Below, one piece after another: positions 16,697 through 26,622 of a DNA stretch of 64,000 nucleotides. The notes beneath the pieces were generated by a model that had not been told where the DNA came from, did no database searches, and saw only the letters and a list, made by a program, of their open reading frames with translations. Source of the DNA: Micromonospora marina (GTDB lineage: Bacteria > Actinomycetota > Actinomycetes > Mycobacteriales > Micromonosporaceae); contig NZ_FMCV01000014.1 in assembly GCF_900091565.1 (NCBI RefSeq), forward strand, positions 85,754-149,753. The letters are read 5' to 3'. Position numbers and translations under genes: made by a program. Numbering within the stretch: the first letter of the stretch is position 1; the number at the start of each line of letters is the position of its first letter.

Positions 16697-17326
16697 TCAG
16701 GCGTCGATCCGGGTGCCCGGCTCCAGACGGCGGTAGGCGGTCTTGGACATCGCCGTGTACTGCCGGTCCAGCACACCGAAGCCGTTGTCGTTCAGTAGCC
16801 CGTCGTGCAGCGCGTACGCCCGGCGCGGAGCGACCGCGCGGATGAAGTCGACCACCTCGGAGAACTTCGACCAGGGCGCGTGTATCGGGGCGAACAGCGT
16901 GTCCACCTGCACGTCGTCGGGCACGAACAGCGCGTCGCCCGGGTGGTACACCACGTCGGCGAGGAGGTAGCCAATGTTCTGGATCACCGGGATGTCCGGG
17001 TGGATGACCGCGTGCTGCCCGCCGTACGCCCGCACCGGCACCCCGGCGACGGTGAACGACTGTCCGGGTTCGACCGTGACCAGCGCCTCGGCGGCGTCGC
17101 CGAGCACCCCGGCGAGCGAGGCCGGACCGTGCACCGGCACCGGGCGCCGCTCCAACGCCCGGGTGAGCGCGGCGACGTCCACATGGTCCGGGTGCTCGTG
17201 GGTGATCAGCACCGCGTCCGCGCCGTCCAGCGCCGCCGGGTCGCTGAAGACACCCGGGTCGACGACGAGCACCGCACCGTCGTGCTCCAGCCGGAGACAG
17301 GAGTGGGCGTACTTGGTCACCTGCAT
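16697..17326 (-). CDS. Metallo-beta-lactamase-fold hydrolase
   Basis: The 209-residue protein is a short MBL-fold enzyme. It begins VTKYAHSCLRLEHDGAVLVVDPG, has the metal-binding THEHPDHVD motif, a later H in YHPGDALFVPDD, and HDGLLNDNG near the end. Such UPF0173/UlaG-like proteins hydrolyse phosphoesters or lactones; the substrate cannot be told. GAGGAG upstream of the ATG supports the start. It leads a two-gene operon with the coiled-coil gene. Confidence 0.85.
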   Translation of the reverse strand: MQVTKYAHSCLRLEHDGAVLVVDPGVFSDPAALDGADAVLITHEHPDHVDVAALTRALERRPVPVHGPASLAGVLGDAAEALVTVEPGQSFTVAGVPVRAYGGQHAVIHPDIPVIQNIGYLLADVVYHPGDALFVPDDVQVDTLFAPIHAPWSKFSEVVDFIRAVAPRRAYALHDGLLNDNGFGVLDRQYTAMSKTAYRRLEPGTRIDA

Positions 17327-17435
17327 CGTGACTCCTCAGCTACCGAATCGTGCTGTCCTCAGCGCAGTCTGCCGGAACCGGCGCGATGACGCGTCACGTC
17401 CGAGGTATCGGCCCCGGCGGGCGGGGCCGTCGAGG

Positions 17436-17687
17436 CAGGACGCCAGTACCGCCGAGGAGGAGGCGGACCTCGGCTTCCTGGCCGGGCTGGGCGGCGGCTG
17501 GACGGCGTTCCTGGCCTCGGCCCGGGTTCTGCTCACCGTGCTCGACGCGGTGCTGCCCTTCGCGGTCGTGATCGGCGTACCACTGTGGCTGCTGCTCCTG
17601 TGGCGACGCCGGGTGCGGGCCGGCGGACGCCGCCGGCCGGCCCGAGCCCGGCGGTGCCGACGCCGCCGGGGCCGCCCGGTGGTCCGG
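17436..17687 (+). pseudogene. Remnant of a DUF4349-type membrane protein C-terminus
   Basis: One frame reads EEEADLGFLAGLGGGWTAFL and then a hydrophobic segment ending in VPLWLLLLWRRR, which resembles the C-terminal end of DUF4349 proteins (acidic patch, GW-x-F helix, membrane anchor, basic tail). The N-terminal domain is absent and no start site is seen, so this is probably a decayed gene end. It faces the M20 amidohydrolase gene tail to tail. Confidence 0.4.
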
Positions 17688-18947
17688 TCAGCGCGCCGCC
17701 GCCAGTGCCCGCAGCGCGGTTTGGACCATGAGGCGTACCCCGGCCTCGATGGCACGCTCGTCCACGTCGAACGAGGCCCGGTGCAGGTCCACGTTGGGCC
17801 CGCTGCGGCCGACGCCGAGGCGGGCGAGCGCGCCCGGCACGTGCTCCAGATACCAGGAGAAGTCCTCGCCGCCCATGCTCTGCGGCGTCTCGGCGATGCC
17901 GTCCGGGCCGAGCGCGGCGGCGGTGGCCGCGGTGAACACGCCGATCGCGCCGGCGTCGTTGGTCACCGGAGGCCGGCCGCGCAGGTATTCCAGGTCGACT
18001 GTGGCACCGGTGGGCGCGAGCACGTCCCGCACCACCTGAGCCACGATCTTGGGCGCCTGGTCCCAGGTGTCACGGTCCATCACCCGCAGGGTGCCGGCCG
18101 CGCACGCCTCGGACGGGATGACGTTGTAACGGGTGCCGGCCGACGCGTGGCCGAACACCAGCAGCAGCCCGCTGTTGGCCGGCACCCGGCGGCTGATCAG
18201 CGTCGGCACCTCGGTGACCAGGCGGCCGAGCGCGTCCACCAGGTCGACGGTCAGGTGCGGGCGGGCGGTGTGCCCGCCGGGCCCGGTGAGCCGGACGGTG
18301 ACGTTGTCGGCGGCGGCGGTGATCGGGCCGACCCGCAGGCCGACCTTGCCCACCGGCAGGTTCGGGTCGCAGTGCAGCGCGAAGATCTGCACCACGTCGT
18401 CCAGGCCGCCGGCCTCGATGACCTCCAGCGACCCGCAGGGCAGGATCTCCTCGGCCGGCTGGAAGATCAGCCGGACCCGGCCGTCGAGGCGGCCGGTGTC
18501 GGCGAGCTGGGCCAGCAGCATGCCGACGCCGAGCATCACCGACGTGTGCACGTCGTGGCCGCAGGCGTGGCAGACGCCCTCGACGGTCGAGCGGTACGGC
18601 ACGTCCTTCGGGTCGCTCAGCGGCAGCGCGTCGATGTCGGCGCGGAGCGCGATCACCGGCCCGTCCGGGCGGCCGTCGATGTCGCAGATGACGCCGTTGC
18701 CCTTGGGCAGCAGACGCGGCTTCAGCCCGGCGAGGGACAGCTCGCGGTGCACCAGGGCGGCCGTTTCGAACTCCTCACCGGACAGCTCCGGGTGGGAGTG
18801 GATGTGACGGCGCGTTTCGATGAGGCCGGGTACGCGCAGCGCGAGCAGATGGTCGAGCTCGAAGGGCAGGGGCTGGTAGCTGGTCGGCGCCTCGGACCGG
18901 GACGACGCCAGCAGGCCGCCGGAAGGCAGCGTCAACGCACTCGTCAC
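17688..18947 (-). CDS. M20-family amidohydrolase (peptidase/aminoacylase type)
   Basis: The 419-residue enzyme has the M20D pattern: RRHIHSHPELSGEEFET, the metal-binding HACGHDVHTSVMLG motif, FQPAEEI with the catalytic Glu, GGHTARPHLTVD in the dimerisation lid, and SMGGEDFSWYL. Relatives hydrolyse N-acyl amino acids or indole-acetyl conjugates. I chose the GTG at 18947: the frame continues to an ATG at 19133 that has a perfect AGGAGGT, but the extra 62 codons use A/T-rich third positions unlike coding DNA here. The gene seems monocistronic. Confidence 0.85.
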   Translation of the reverse strand: MTSALTLPSGGLLASSRSEAPTSYQPLPFELDHLLALRVPGLIETRRHIHSHPELSGEEFETAALVHRELSLAGLKPRLLPKGNGVICDIDGRPDGPVIALRADIDALPLSDPKDVPYRSTVEGVCHACGHDVHTSVMLGVGMLLAQLADTGRLDGRVRLIFQPAEEILPCGSLEVIEAGGLDDVVQIFALHCDPNLPVGKVGLRVGPITAAADNVTVRLTGPGGHTARPHLTVDLVDALGRLVTEVPTLISRRVPANSGLLLVFGHASAGTRYNVIPSEACAAGTLRVMDRDTWDQAPKIVAQVVRDVLAPTGATVDLEYLRGRPPVTNDAGAIGVFTAATAAALGPDGIAETPQSMGGEDFSWYLEHVPGALARLGVGRSGPNVDLHRASFDVDERAIEAGVRLMVQTALRALAAAR

Positions 18948-19365
18948 GTCGAATTCTCGATCACTAGAAGTGGATGGATCTTCGGGTCGGACAGCAGACA
19001 GCCTAGACCTCCGGCGGTGACGCTGCGCAACATCTTTCGCGTAGCGGTCGGACCGCGTAGCGTCACGAATGCCCTGGTGAGAGGGGTCGAATATCTGCGG
19101 GACAGCAGGTAGATCGCGGTCGAACGCCGTCATCCGCCCTCCACCTCCTACAACGCGTAACCGTTTCGACTACCACAATTACCGGCCCGTCGTTCCGAAT
19201 TGTCGCATTAGTCGCGGCAATTAACTGCCGCTCCGACAATTGCCCGACAACAGTCGGCTGCCGGAAGACTCCCGACGGTGACACGAGCGCCCGACCCCCG
19301 ACCGCACAGGCTGTCCGTCCCGTTCACCCGATCGGGTTACCCGAATCACCGATTCGCACACGCGA
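18948..19365. other. Long intergenic region with AT-richer segment
   Basis: No gene is supported here. A segment at about 19170-19260 is notably AT-rich for this genome and contains the inverted repeat GCGGCAATTAACTGCCGC, which may be an operator. On the minus strand, AGGAGGT 9 nt before an ATG (19133) could serve a 5'-extended amidohydrolase or a short upstream ORF. Confidence 0.5.
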
Positions 19366-19409
19366 AGGCGGCCCGCGCCGCACATCGAGGGTGCACGGCG
19401 GGACCGCCT
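19366..19409 (-). terminator. Terminator of the mutase gene
   Basis: About 17 bp of stem with one bulge (AGGCGG-t-CC ... GGCCGCCT outer part) starts 10 nt after the mutase stop codon. Confidence 0.6.
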
Positions 19410-19418
19410 GCGGACGGT

Positions 19419-21002
<1,584 letters not shown>

Positions 21003-21167
21003 TACCGGATGGTAGGACGCGCGGACCGCCAGGTGGGTGAGGGATACCGCACACCTCACGGCGGCGACCCACCGGAGGTGAACGGGCGACCACATACCGT
21101 CGAGTAGGCAAACGCCCGCCGCGTCGGGTTTCGCATCGGGCGTCGGAACCAGCAAGATAGTGGGGTT

Positions 21168-21209
21168 GTGTCCCAGCCCCCTCGATATCCCCCGGTGGCT
21201 TTTCTGTGA
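21168..21209 (+). CDS. Possible 13-aa upstream ORF overlapping kinase start
   Basis: GTG-initiated MSQPPRYPPVAFL ends with TGA overlapping the kinase GTG (CTGTGA). This would allow termination-reinitiation coupling. No Shine-Dalgarno precedes the GTG clearly. Confidence 0.3.
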   Translation: MSQPPRYPPVAFL

Positions 21210-23221
21210 CTCAGATTCCGACGTGGAGCGGCGGACCGGCCAGTCCTCCCACTGGACGCGCAGCGCCCGGCACCACCATCGGTGGTCGCTACTCGCTGCG
21301 CTCCCCGGTGGGCAACGGAGGCATGGGCACGGTCTGGCGGGCCACAGACACGTTGCTGCGCCGTGATGTGGCGGTCAAGGAGGTCGTCCTCCCGCCGGGT
21401 CTCGCCCCGAGCGACCGCGACGCGCTCTACGAACGGACGCTGCGGGAGGCCCGCGCCGCCGCCGCGATCCAGCACCCGGCCGTGGTGCAGGTCTACGACG
21501 TGGTCACCGAGGGTGGCCGTCCGTGGATCGTGATGGAACTGCTGGACGCCCGCAGCCTGGCCGACATGGTGATCGAGGACGGGCCGGTCGCGCCGCGCGC
21601 CGTCGCCAAGATCGGGATCGCGCTGCTCGGCGCGCTGGAGGTGGCGCACGCGATCGGCGTGCTGCACCGCGACGTCAAGCCGGCGAACGTGCTGATCTGC
21701 ACCGACGGCCGCTGCGTGCTCACCGACTTCGGCGTGGCCCGGATGCCCACCGACGTGCAGCTCACCACGCCCGGCATGGTGCTCGGCTCGCCGCACTTCA
21801 TCTCGCCCGAGCGGGCCATGGGCCAGGAGTTCGGGCCGCCGAGCGACCTGTTCTCGCTCGGCGTGACGCTCTACACCGCGGTCGAGGGCCGGCCCCCGTT
21901 CGACAAGGGCGACCCGATCGAGACCATGCACGCCGTGGTCGAGGACCCGCCCGCCACGCCGCAACGCAGCGGCCCGCTCACCGGTGTGCTGATGGGGCTG
22001 CTGGAGAAGGACCCGGCCCGCCGGATGGACGTGCACCGGGCCCGGGCCAACCTGCGCGAGCTGCTCGCCGGCCCGCTGACCAGCACCGCCACCGCCGTCA
22101 ACTCGGTCACCGACCCGTACGCGGTGGTGCCGGTGCCGCGCCCGACCACGCCGCCGGCGATCGCCGCGAAGCCGAACCCGAGCGGGCAGATCGGCGGCCG
22201 GGCGATGATCGGCCCGGACGAGTCGCTCACCGACCGGCTCGCCGCGCTGCGCCGCGGTGAACGGCCCACGGCCGAGAAGGGCGCGGCGGGTGCCGCCGCC
22301 CTCGACGAGACCAGCGCCGACGCGCTGGCCGGCCCGCTGCACACGCCGACCGGTGCGATGTCCGGGCCGGGCACGCCGGACGCCACCCGGCGCATCTCGC
22401 CGGACGCCACGGTCCGGCTCGGCCAGGGTGCCGCAGCGGACGCGACCCAGGCGGTGCCGACCGCCTACGGCCGCACCGTCGACGCCACCCAGCCGGTGTA
22501 CGGCGGCGGCAACCAGTGGTCGGTACCCGGCACCGGCCAGCCGTGGACCACCCCGGCCACCGCGCCCGCGACCGGTGGTGGCGGCCCGGCCGGCGGTGCC
22601 AAGGGCCTGCTCGGCCGGGTGAAGGCGTGGCCGCGCAAGGTCCAGCTCGCCGCCGCCGGCGGCCTGGCCGTGGTGCTGCTGGTGAGCGTGATCGCGCTGA
22701 CCAGCGGTGGTGACGACGCTCCCCCGCCGATCGTGGGCGCGCTGCCCTCGACCTCGGCGGCGGCCGCGCCCGAGATGCAGGAGCAGACCGTCAAGGGCGT
22801 GACCATCCAGGTGCCGAAGGGCTGGCAGCGGCAGACCGGCGGCCTCTACGTCGACTACGTCGACCCGGAGGACGAGGGCCGCAAGGTGCGGGTCATCGCC
22901 GAGCCGTGGGGCGGCACCTCGATCAGCTGGGCCGAGTTCGCCTCGCGGAACCTGAACAAGAACAGCACCAAGAGCAAGACCTGCCCGGCCCCCTACACCG
23001 AGGTGTCGGTCTCCGAGCAGCCGCTCGCCGGCCAGACCGCAGGCCAGCTCGAATACACCTGCGGCGAGGGTGAGTCCATGCGCCACGGCATCTGGCGGGG
23101 CGTGGTCAAGGACGGCAAGGTCTACTCGTTCTACCTCTCCTCGACCGACGCCCGGTTCGCCGAGAGCAAGCCGATCTTCGACGCGATGGTCGGCTCGTTC
23201 CAGCTCACGGCGGCCAACTGA
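21206..23221 (+). CDS. Membrane Ser/Thr protein kinase (Pkn type, no PASTA repeats)
   Basis: The 671-residue protein has a Hanks-type kinase domain (about residues 26-290) with GNGGMGTVW, the VAVKEV lysine, HRDVKPANV, DFGVARM and the activation-loop TTPGMVLGSPHFISPE. A Pro/Thr/Gly-rich linker with DATR/DATQ repeats follows, then one membrane helix (about 478-500) and a C-terminal extracytoplasmic domain of about 150 residues instead of PASTA repeats. The repeated Thr sites in the linker could be autophosphorylated. It starts at GTG. Sensing ligand and substrates are unknown; the extracytoplasmic domain could bind a wall or lipid signal. Confidence 0.93.
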   Translation: MTQIPTWSGGPASPPTGRAAPGTTIGGRYSLRSPVGNGGMGTVWRATDTLLRRDVAVKEVVLPPGLAPSDRDALYERTLREARAAAAIQHPAVVQVYDVVTEGGRPWIVMELLDARSLADMVIEDGPVAPRAVAKIGIALLGALEVAHAIGVLHRDVKPANVLICTDGRCVLTDFGVARMPTDVQLTTPGMVLGSPHFISPERAMGQEFGPPSDLFSLGVTLYTAVEGRPPFDKGDPIETMHAVVEDPPATPQRSGPLTGVLMGLLEKDPARRMDVHRARANLRELLAGPLTSTATAVNSVTDPYAVVPVPRPTTPPAIAAKPNPSGQIGGRAMIGPDESLTDRLAALRRGERPTAEKGAAGAAALDETSADALAGPLHTPTGAMSGPGTPDATRRISPDATVRLGQGAAADATQAVPTAYGRTVDATQPVYGGGNQWSVPGTGQPWTTPATAPATGGGGPAGGAKGLLGRVKAWPRKVQLAAAGGLAVVLLVSVIALTSGGDDAPPPIVGALPSTSAAAAPEMQEQTVKGVTIQVPKGWQRQTGGLYVDYVDPEDEGRKVRVIAEPWGGTSISWAEFASRNLNKNSTKSKTCPAPYTEVSVSEQPLAGQTAGQLEYTCGEGESMRHGIWRGVVKDGKVYSFYLSSTDARFAESKPIFDAMVGSFQLTAAN

Positions 23222-23270
23222 GTCGAGGCCGACGGCCAGCGGTGATCCGCCGCCGTGCTTTCATGAGGCA

Positions 23271-24935
23271 ATGGCGGCGGATACCACTGACCTTGACGAC
23301 CTTCGCGGACGCGCCGAGCGCTGGCTCGCCGACGACCCGGACCCGGCCGACCGCGCCGAGCTGCGGGCGGTCCTCGACGGGCTGCCCGGGACGGCGGCCG
23401 ACCTGGCCGACCGGTTCGCCGGTCCGCTGACCTTCGGCACCGCCGGGCTGCGCGGCCCGCTGCGCGCCGGGCCCAACGGCATGAACTTCGCCGTGGTCAC
23501 CCAGGCCGCCGCCGGGCTCGTCGGCTGGCTCGCCGCCCAGGGCGGCGAGGGCCCGCTGGTGATCGGGTACGACGCCCGGCGCGGCTCCCGTGCGTTCGCC
23601 GAGCGCACCGCGCAGGTGGCCACCGGTGCGGGCCGCCCGGCGCTGCTGCTGCCCCGGCCGCTGCCCACGCCCGTGCTGGCGTTCGCGGTCCGGCAGCTCG
23701 GCGCGGTCGCCGGGGTGATGGTCACGGCCAGCCACAACCCGCCGCAGGACAACGGCTACAAGGTCTACCTGGGCGCGCAGCTCGGCGGTGAGCTGGGCGC
23801 GGGCGCGCAGATCGTGCCGCCCGCCGACGCCGGGATCGAGGCGGCCATCCGGGCGGTCGGCCCGCTCGCGGCGGTGCCGCTCGGCCCGGCCGAGCAGGTG
23901 CTCGGCGACGATCTGGTGGCCGCGTACGTCGAGCGGGCCGCCGCCGTCGTCGCCCCGGCCGGACCGCGGGACCTGAAGGTGGCGTACACGCCGCTGCACG
24001 GGGTGGGCGCCGCGGTGCTGACCGCCGCGTTCGCGCGCGCCGGATTCGGCGTGCCCGGCATGGTGCCCGAGCAGGCCGAGCCGGACCCCGCGTTCCCGAC
24101 CGTGAGCTTCCCCAACCCCGAGGAGCCGGGCGCGGTGGACCTGCTGGTCGCGCTCGCCGACCGCACCGGCGCGGACCTGGCCGTCGCCAACGACCCGGAC
24201 GCGGACCGCTGCGCGGTGGCGGTACGCGACGCCGGTTCCTGGCGGATGCTGCGCGGCGACGAGGTGGGCGCCCTGCTCGCCGACCACCTGATGCGGCGCG
24301 GCGTGACCGGCCTGTACGCGACCACCATCGTGTCGTCGGCGCTGCTGCGGGCCATGACGGCGGCCCGGGGCCTGCCCTACGACGAGACGCTCACCGGGTT
24401 CAAGTGGATCGTCCGGGCCGGCGGGGTCCGGGAGCCGCTGGTGTACGGCTACGAGGAGGCGCTCGGCTACTGCGTCGCGCCGGCTCACGTACGCGACAAG
24501 GACGGCATCACCGCCGCGCTGACGGTCGCCGAGCTGGCGGCCGGCCTCAAGGCGGAGGGCCGTACGCTCCTCGACCGGCTCGACGAACTGGCCGCCGAGT
24601 TCGGCGTGCACCACACCGAGCAGCTCTCGGTCCGGGTGGAGGACCTGCGGGTGATCGCGGACGCGATGGCACGGATCCGGGCGGCCACTCCGGCGGCGCT
24701 GCTCGGGCAGCCGGTGACCGAGGCGTCCGACCTGCTTCCCGACGCGGACGTGGTGATCCTGCGTACCGACGCGGCCCGGGTGGTGATCCGGCCGTCGGGC
24801 ACCGAGCCGAAGCTGAAGGCGTACCTGGAGGTGGTGGAGCCGGTGCGCGGCGGCGACGTGCCGGCGGCCCGGCAGCGGGCTCGGGCCGCCGTCACCGAGC
24901 TGCGCAACGAGATCGCCGCCGCCCTGGGCCTCTGA
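23271..24935 (+). CDS. Phosphohexomutase (phosphomannomutase/phosphoglucomutase)
   Basis: The 554-residue alpha-D-phosphohexomutase has the phosphoserine loop TASHNPPQDNGYKVY, the metal loop NDPDADRCAV, the sugar-binding GYEEALGYC segment and the phosphate-binding RPSGTEPKLK near the end. The length and the LTFGTAGLRGP N-terminus match PGM2/ManB-like enzymes that interconvert 1- and 6-phosphates of glucose or mannose, and phosphoribomutase activity is also known for related proteins. The last would suit the nucleoside salvage genes downstream, but that is inference. The start ATG follows TGAGG. Confidence 0.9.
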   Translation: MAADTTDLDDLRGRAERWLADDPDPADRAELRAVLDGLPGTAADLADRFAGPLTFGTAGLRGPLRAGPNGMNFAVVTQAAAGLVGWLAAQGGEGPLVIGYDARRGSRAFAERTAQVATGAGRPALLLPRPLPTPVLAFAVRQLGAVAGVMVTASHNPPQDNGYKVYLGAQLGGELGAGAQIVPPADAGIEAAIRAVGPLAAVPLGPAEQVLGDDLVAAYVERAAAVVAPAGPRDLKVAYTPLHGVGAAVLTAAFARAGFGVPGMVPEQAEPDPAFPTVSFPNPEEPGAVDLLVALADRTGADLAVANDPDADRCAVAVRDAGSWRMLRGDEVGALLADHLMRRGVTGLYATTIVSSALLRAMTAARGLPYDETLTGFKWIVRAGGVREPLVYGYEEALGYCVAPAHVRDKDGITAALTVAELAAGLKAEGRTLLDRLDELAAEFGVHHTEQLSVRVEDLRVIADAMARIRAATPAALLGQPVTEASDLLPDADVVILRTDAARVVIRPSGTEPKLKAYLEVVEPVRGGDVPAARQRARAAVTELRNEIAAALGL

Positions 24936-24948
24936 CCACTGGATGGAA

Positions 24949-25024
24949 GGAAGGGCCCCTTGTTAACGCCTGGCGTTAACAAGGGGCCCTTCCTCTACCG
25001 GAGGCGTTAAAAGGGGGCCCTTCC
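24949..25024. repeat. Dispersed palindromic repeat, triple copy
   Basis: A perfect inverted repeat has 22-bp arms (24949-24970 and 24972-24993, first half beginning GGAAGGGCCCCTTGTTAACG) separated by a single T. A third copy in the second orientation lies at 25003-25024 with two differences. The same unit occurs at 1432. The third copy abuts the stop codon of the GPP34 gene. Confidence 0.85.
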
Positions 25025-25699
25025 TTACCGCTTGCCCAGGGCGGCGTCGACGGCCTGACCCAGGGCGGCGATGACCAGGCTGATCGACGGGCGTACCACG
25101 CTGTCGTCCAGGCTCACCGTGCCGGAGAACCCGGCGCCGGCGGCGATCTCCTCCAGGCGCCGGCCGGCGTTCTCGGCGGCCGGGCCGGTCAGCCCCAGCG
25201 CCGGTTCCATCCGCAGCACCGCAACGAGCGTGGCCAGCGCGGCGGTCCGCTCGTCCGGGAGCTGCCCGCTGGTCAGCGCGTCGGCCAGCCGCCGCCGGAT
25301 GTCCGCCTCGACCGAGGCGTCGGCCACCGGGTAGCGGTGCACGTGGATGAAGCCCAGCTCGGTCTCGTCCACGTCCCGCACCACGCCCCGGCCGCAGAGG
25401 TCGGACAGGATCCGGTCGCGCAGGCCGTGCCGCAGTCGCTGCACCCACGACGACGGACTGTGCGGCGTGTCCGCGGCCATCTTGGCGAGTACGGCGTCCG
25501 CGATCGGCTCGCCGGTCGGGGCCGGGTCGACCACCGCCAGGTTCCCGTCCGCGTACGCGACCCGTCCGGCCAGGGCCAGCTCGACCAGCACCGCCGCGGC
25601 CATGCCCAGGTCCAGGCTGATCCGCGGCATGGTGGCCTTGCCGGTTTCGTCGTCATACGCGAGGAGCAGCAGCTCCTCGGCGAGCGCAACACCAGTCAT
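25025..25699 (-). CDS. GPP34/GOLPH3-domain protein
   Basis: The 224-residue protein matches the GPP34 (Golgi phosphoprotein 3) fold seen in many actinobacteria: LAEELLLLAYDDETGK at the start, then LVELALAGRVAY, and LVAVLRMEPAL. In eukaryotes GOLPH3 binds phosphatidylinositol 4-phosphate; bacterial copies probably contact membrane lipids, with unknown role. The ATG is 8 nt from a TAGCGT -10-like hexamer, so translation may be near-leaderless. It follows upp in the same direction but a terminator separates them. Confidence 0.85.
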   Translation of the reverse strand: MTGVALAEELLLLAYDDETGKATMPRISLDLGMAAAVLVELALAGRVAYADGNLAVVDPAPTGEPIADAVLAKMAADTPHSPSSWVQRLRHGLRDRILSDLCGRGVVRDVDETELGFIHVHRYPVADASVEADIRRRLADALTSGQLPDERTAALATLVAVLRMEPALGLTGPAAENAGRRLEEIAAGAGFSGTVSLDDSVVRPSISLVIAALGQAVDAALGKR

Positions 25700-25766
25700 G
25701 GCCCGGAACGCTAGCGCCTCCCCGCATCCCCGCGCATCGACTCGCCGGGGTCGCCCGATTCACGGC

Positions 25767-25801
25767 GAGAGGGCCCTTCCCGGGGGGAATAGAGCCCTCT
25801 C
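25767..25801 (-). terminator. Terminator after upp
   Basis: GAGAGGGC and GCCCTCTC form an 8-bp outer stem, with a further internal TTCCC/GGGAA pairing, lying 63 nt after the upp stop. Confidence 0.55.
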
Positions 25802-25802
25802 C

Positions 25803-25865
25803 ACCGAATCGCCGGAACGCCGGAGTGCCGAGTGCCGGAGTGCCGAATCGCCGGTGTGCCGGGTC
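25803..25865. repeat. Short degenerate tandem repeat
   Basis: Units like CCGAATCGCCGG and GCCGGAGTGCCG alternate several times up to the upp stop codon. The tract is too short to say whether it is an element or slippage product. Confidence 0.45.
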
Positions 25866-26496
25866 AGAAGCGGGGCATGCCGCCGAACTGGCGGTCACCG
25901 GCGTCACCCAGGCCGGGGACGATGAACTTCGAGTCGTTCAGTCCTTCGTCGATCGAGGCGGTGACCAGGCGCAGCGGCAGCCCGGAGCGCTCCAGCCGCT
26001 CGATGCCGACCGGCGCGGCCAGCACGCAGAGCACTGTGATGTCGGTGCAGCCCCGGTCGGCGAGCAGCCGGCAGCAGTGCTCCAGCGAGCCGCCGGTGGC
26101 GAGCATCGGGTCGAGCACCAGCACCGGCAGGCCGGCGAGGTCGCGCGGCAGCGACTCCATGTACGCGCGGGGCTCGTACGTCTCCTCGTCGCGGGCCAGG
26201 CCGACGAAGCCCATCGACGACTCGGGCAGCAGGCCGAGCGCGGCGTCGGCCATGCCGAGACCGGCCCGCAGCACCGGCACCAGCAGCGGCGGGTTCGCCA
26301 GCCGGGTGCCCTCGGTGGCGGTGACCGGGGTCTGGATCGAGTACTTCTCGACCGGGAAGGAGCGCGCGGCCTCGTACACCAGCATGGTGGTGAGTTCGCG
26401 CAGCGCGGCCCGGAACGACGACGAGTCGGTCCGGGCGTCCCGCATGGCGGTCAGCCGCGTCTGGGCGAGCGGATGGTCAATGACGTGTACGTCCAC
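25864..26496 (-). CDS. upp: Uracil phosphoribosyltransferase
   Basis: The 210-residue enzyme converts uracil and PRPP to UMP in pyrimidine salvage. The PRPP loop LDPMLATGGS, the SSFRAALRELTTMLVYEA segment at the N-terminus and the C-terminal uracil-binding YIVPGLGDAGDR-like sequence (here FIVPGLGDAGDRQFG) are clear, and the length is normal. The start is GTG, 8 nt after a TAGGTT -10-like hexamer. It is divergent from deoC, with which it shares a 126-bp promoter region. Confidence 0.95.
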   Translation of the reverse strand: MDVHVIDHPLAQTRLTAMRDARTDSSSFRAALRELTTMLVYEAARSFPVEKYSIQTPVTATEGTRLANPPLLVPVLRAGLGMADAALGLLPESSMGFVGLARDEETYEPRAYMESLPRDLAGLPVLVLDPMLATGGSLEHCCRLLADRGCTDITVLCVLAAPVGIERLERSGLPLRLVTASIDEGLNDSKFIVPGLGDAGDRQFGGMPRF

Positions 26497-26578
26497 GATC
26501 GCTCAACCTACCGTTTACCGGCCCGGCTCAGGGCGGGTGCGGTCCGACCAGCGACCCCGCTCACGTGCGGCACTTGCA

Positions 26579-26615
26579 AGTGACCAAGATCACTCGACTC
26601 GCGGGTGCGTACTAT
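26579..26615 (+). promoter_or_regulatory. deoC promoter with CRP/FNR-like operator
   Basis: AGTGACCAAGATCACT (26579-26594) fits the TGTGA-N6-TCACA pattern of CRP/GlxR-type sites at eight of ten positions. TACTAT (26610-26615) is a -10 hexamer 7 nt before the deoC ATG, with no ribosome-binding site, so the transcript is probably leaderless. The site lies where an activator or repressor would overlap the -35. Confidence 0.5.
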
Positions 26616-26622
26616 TCGGGGC

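Noticed and set aside
18948..19133. N-terminal extension of the M20 amidohydrolase
   Set aside because: Third-position base use is unlike coding sequence here and the segment has no conserved residues, despite the good ribosome-binding site.
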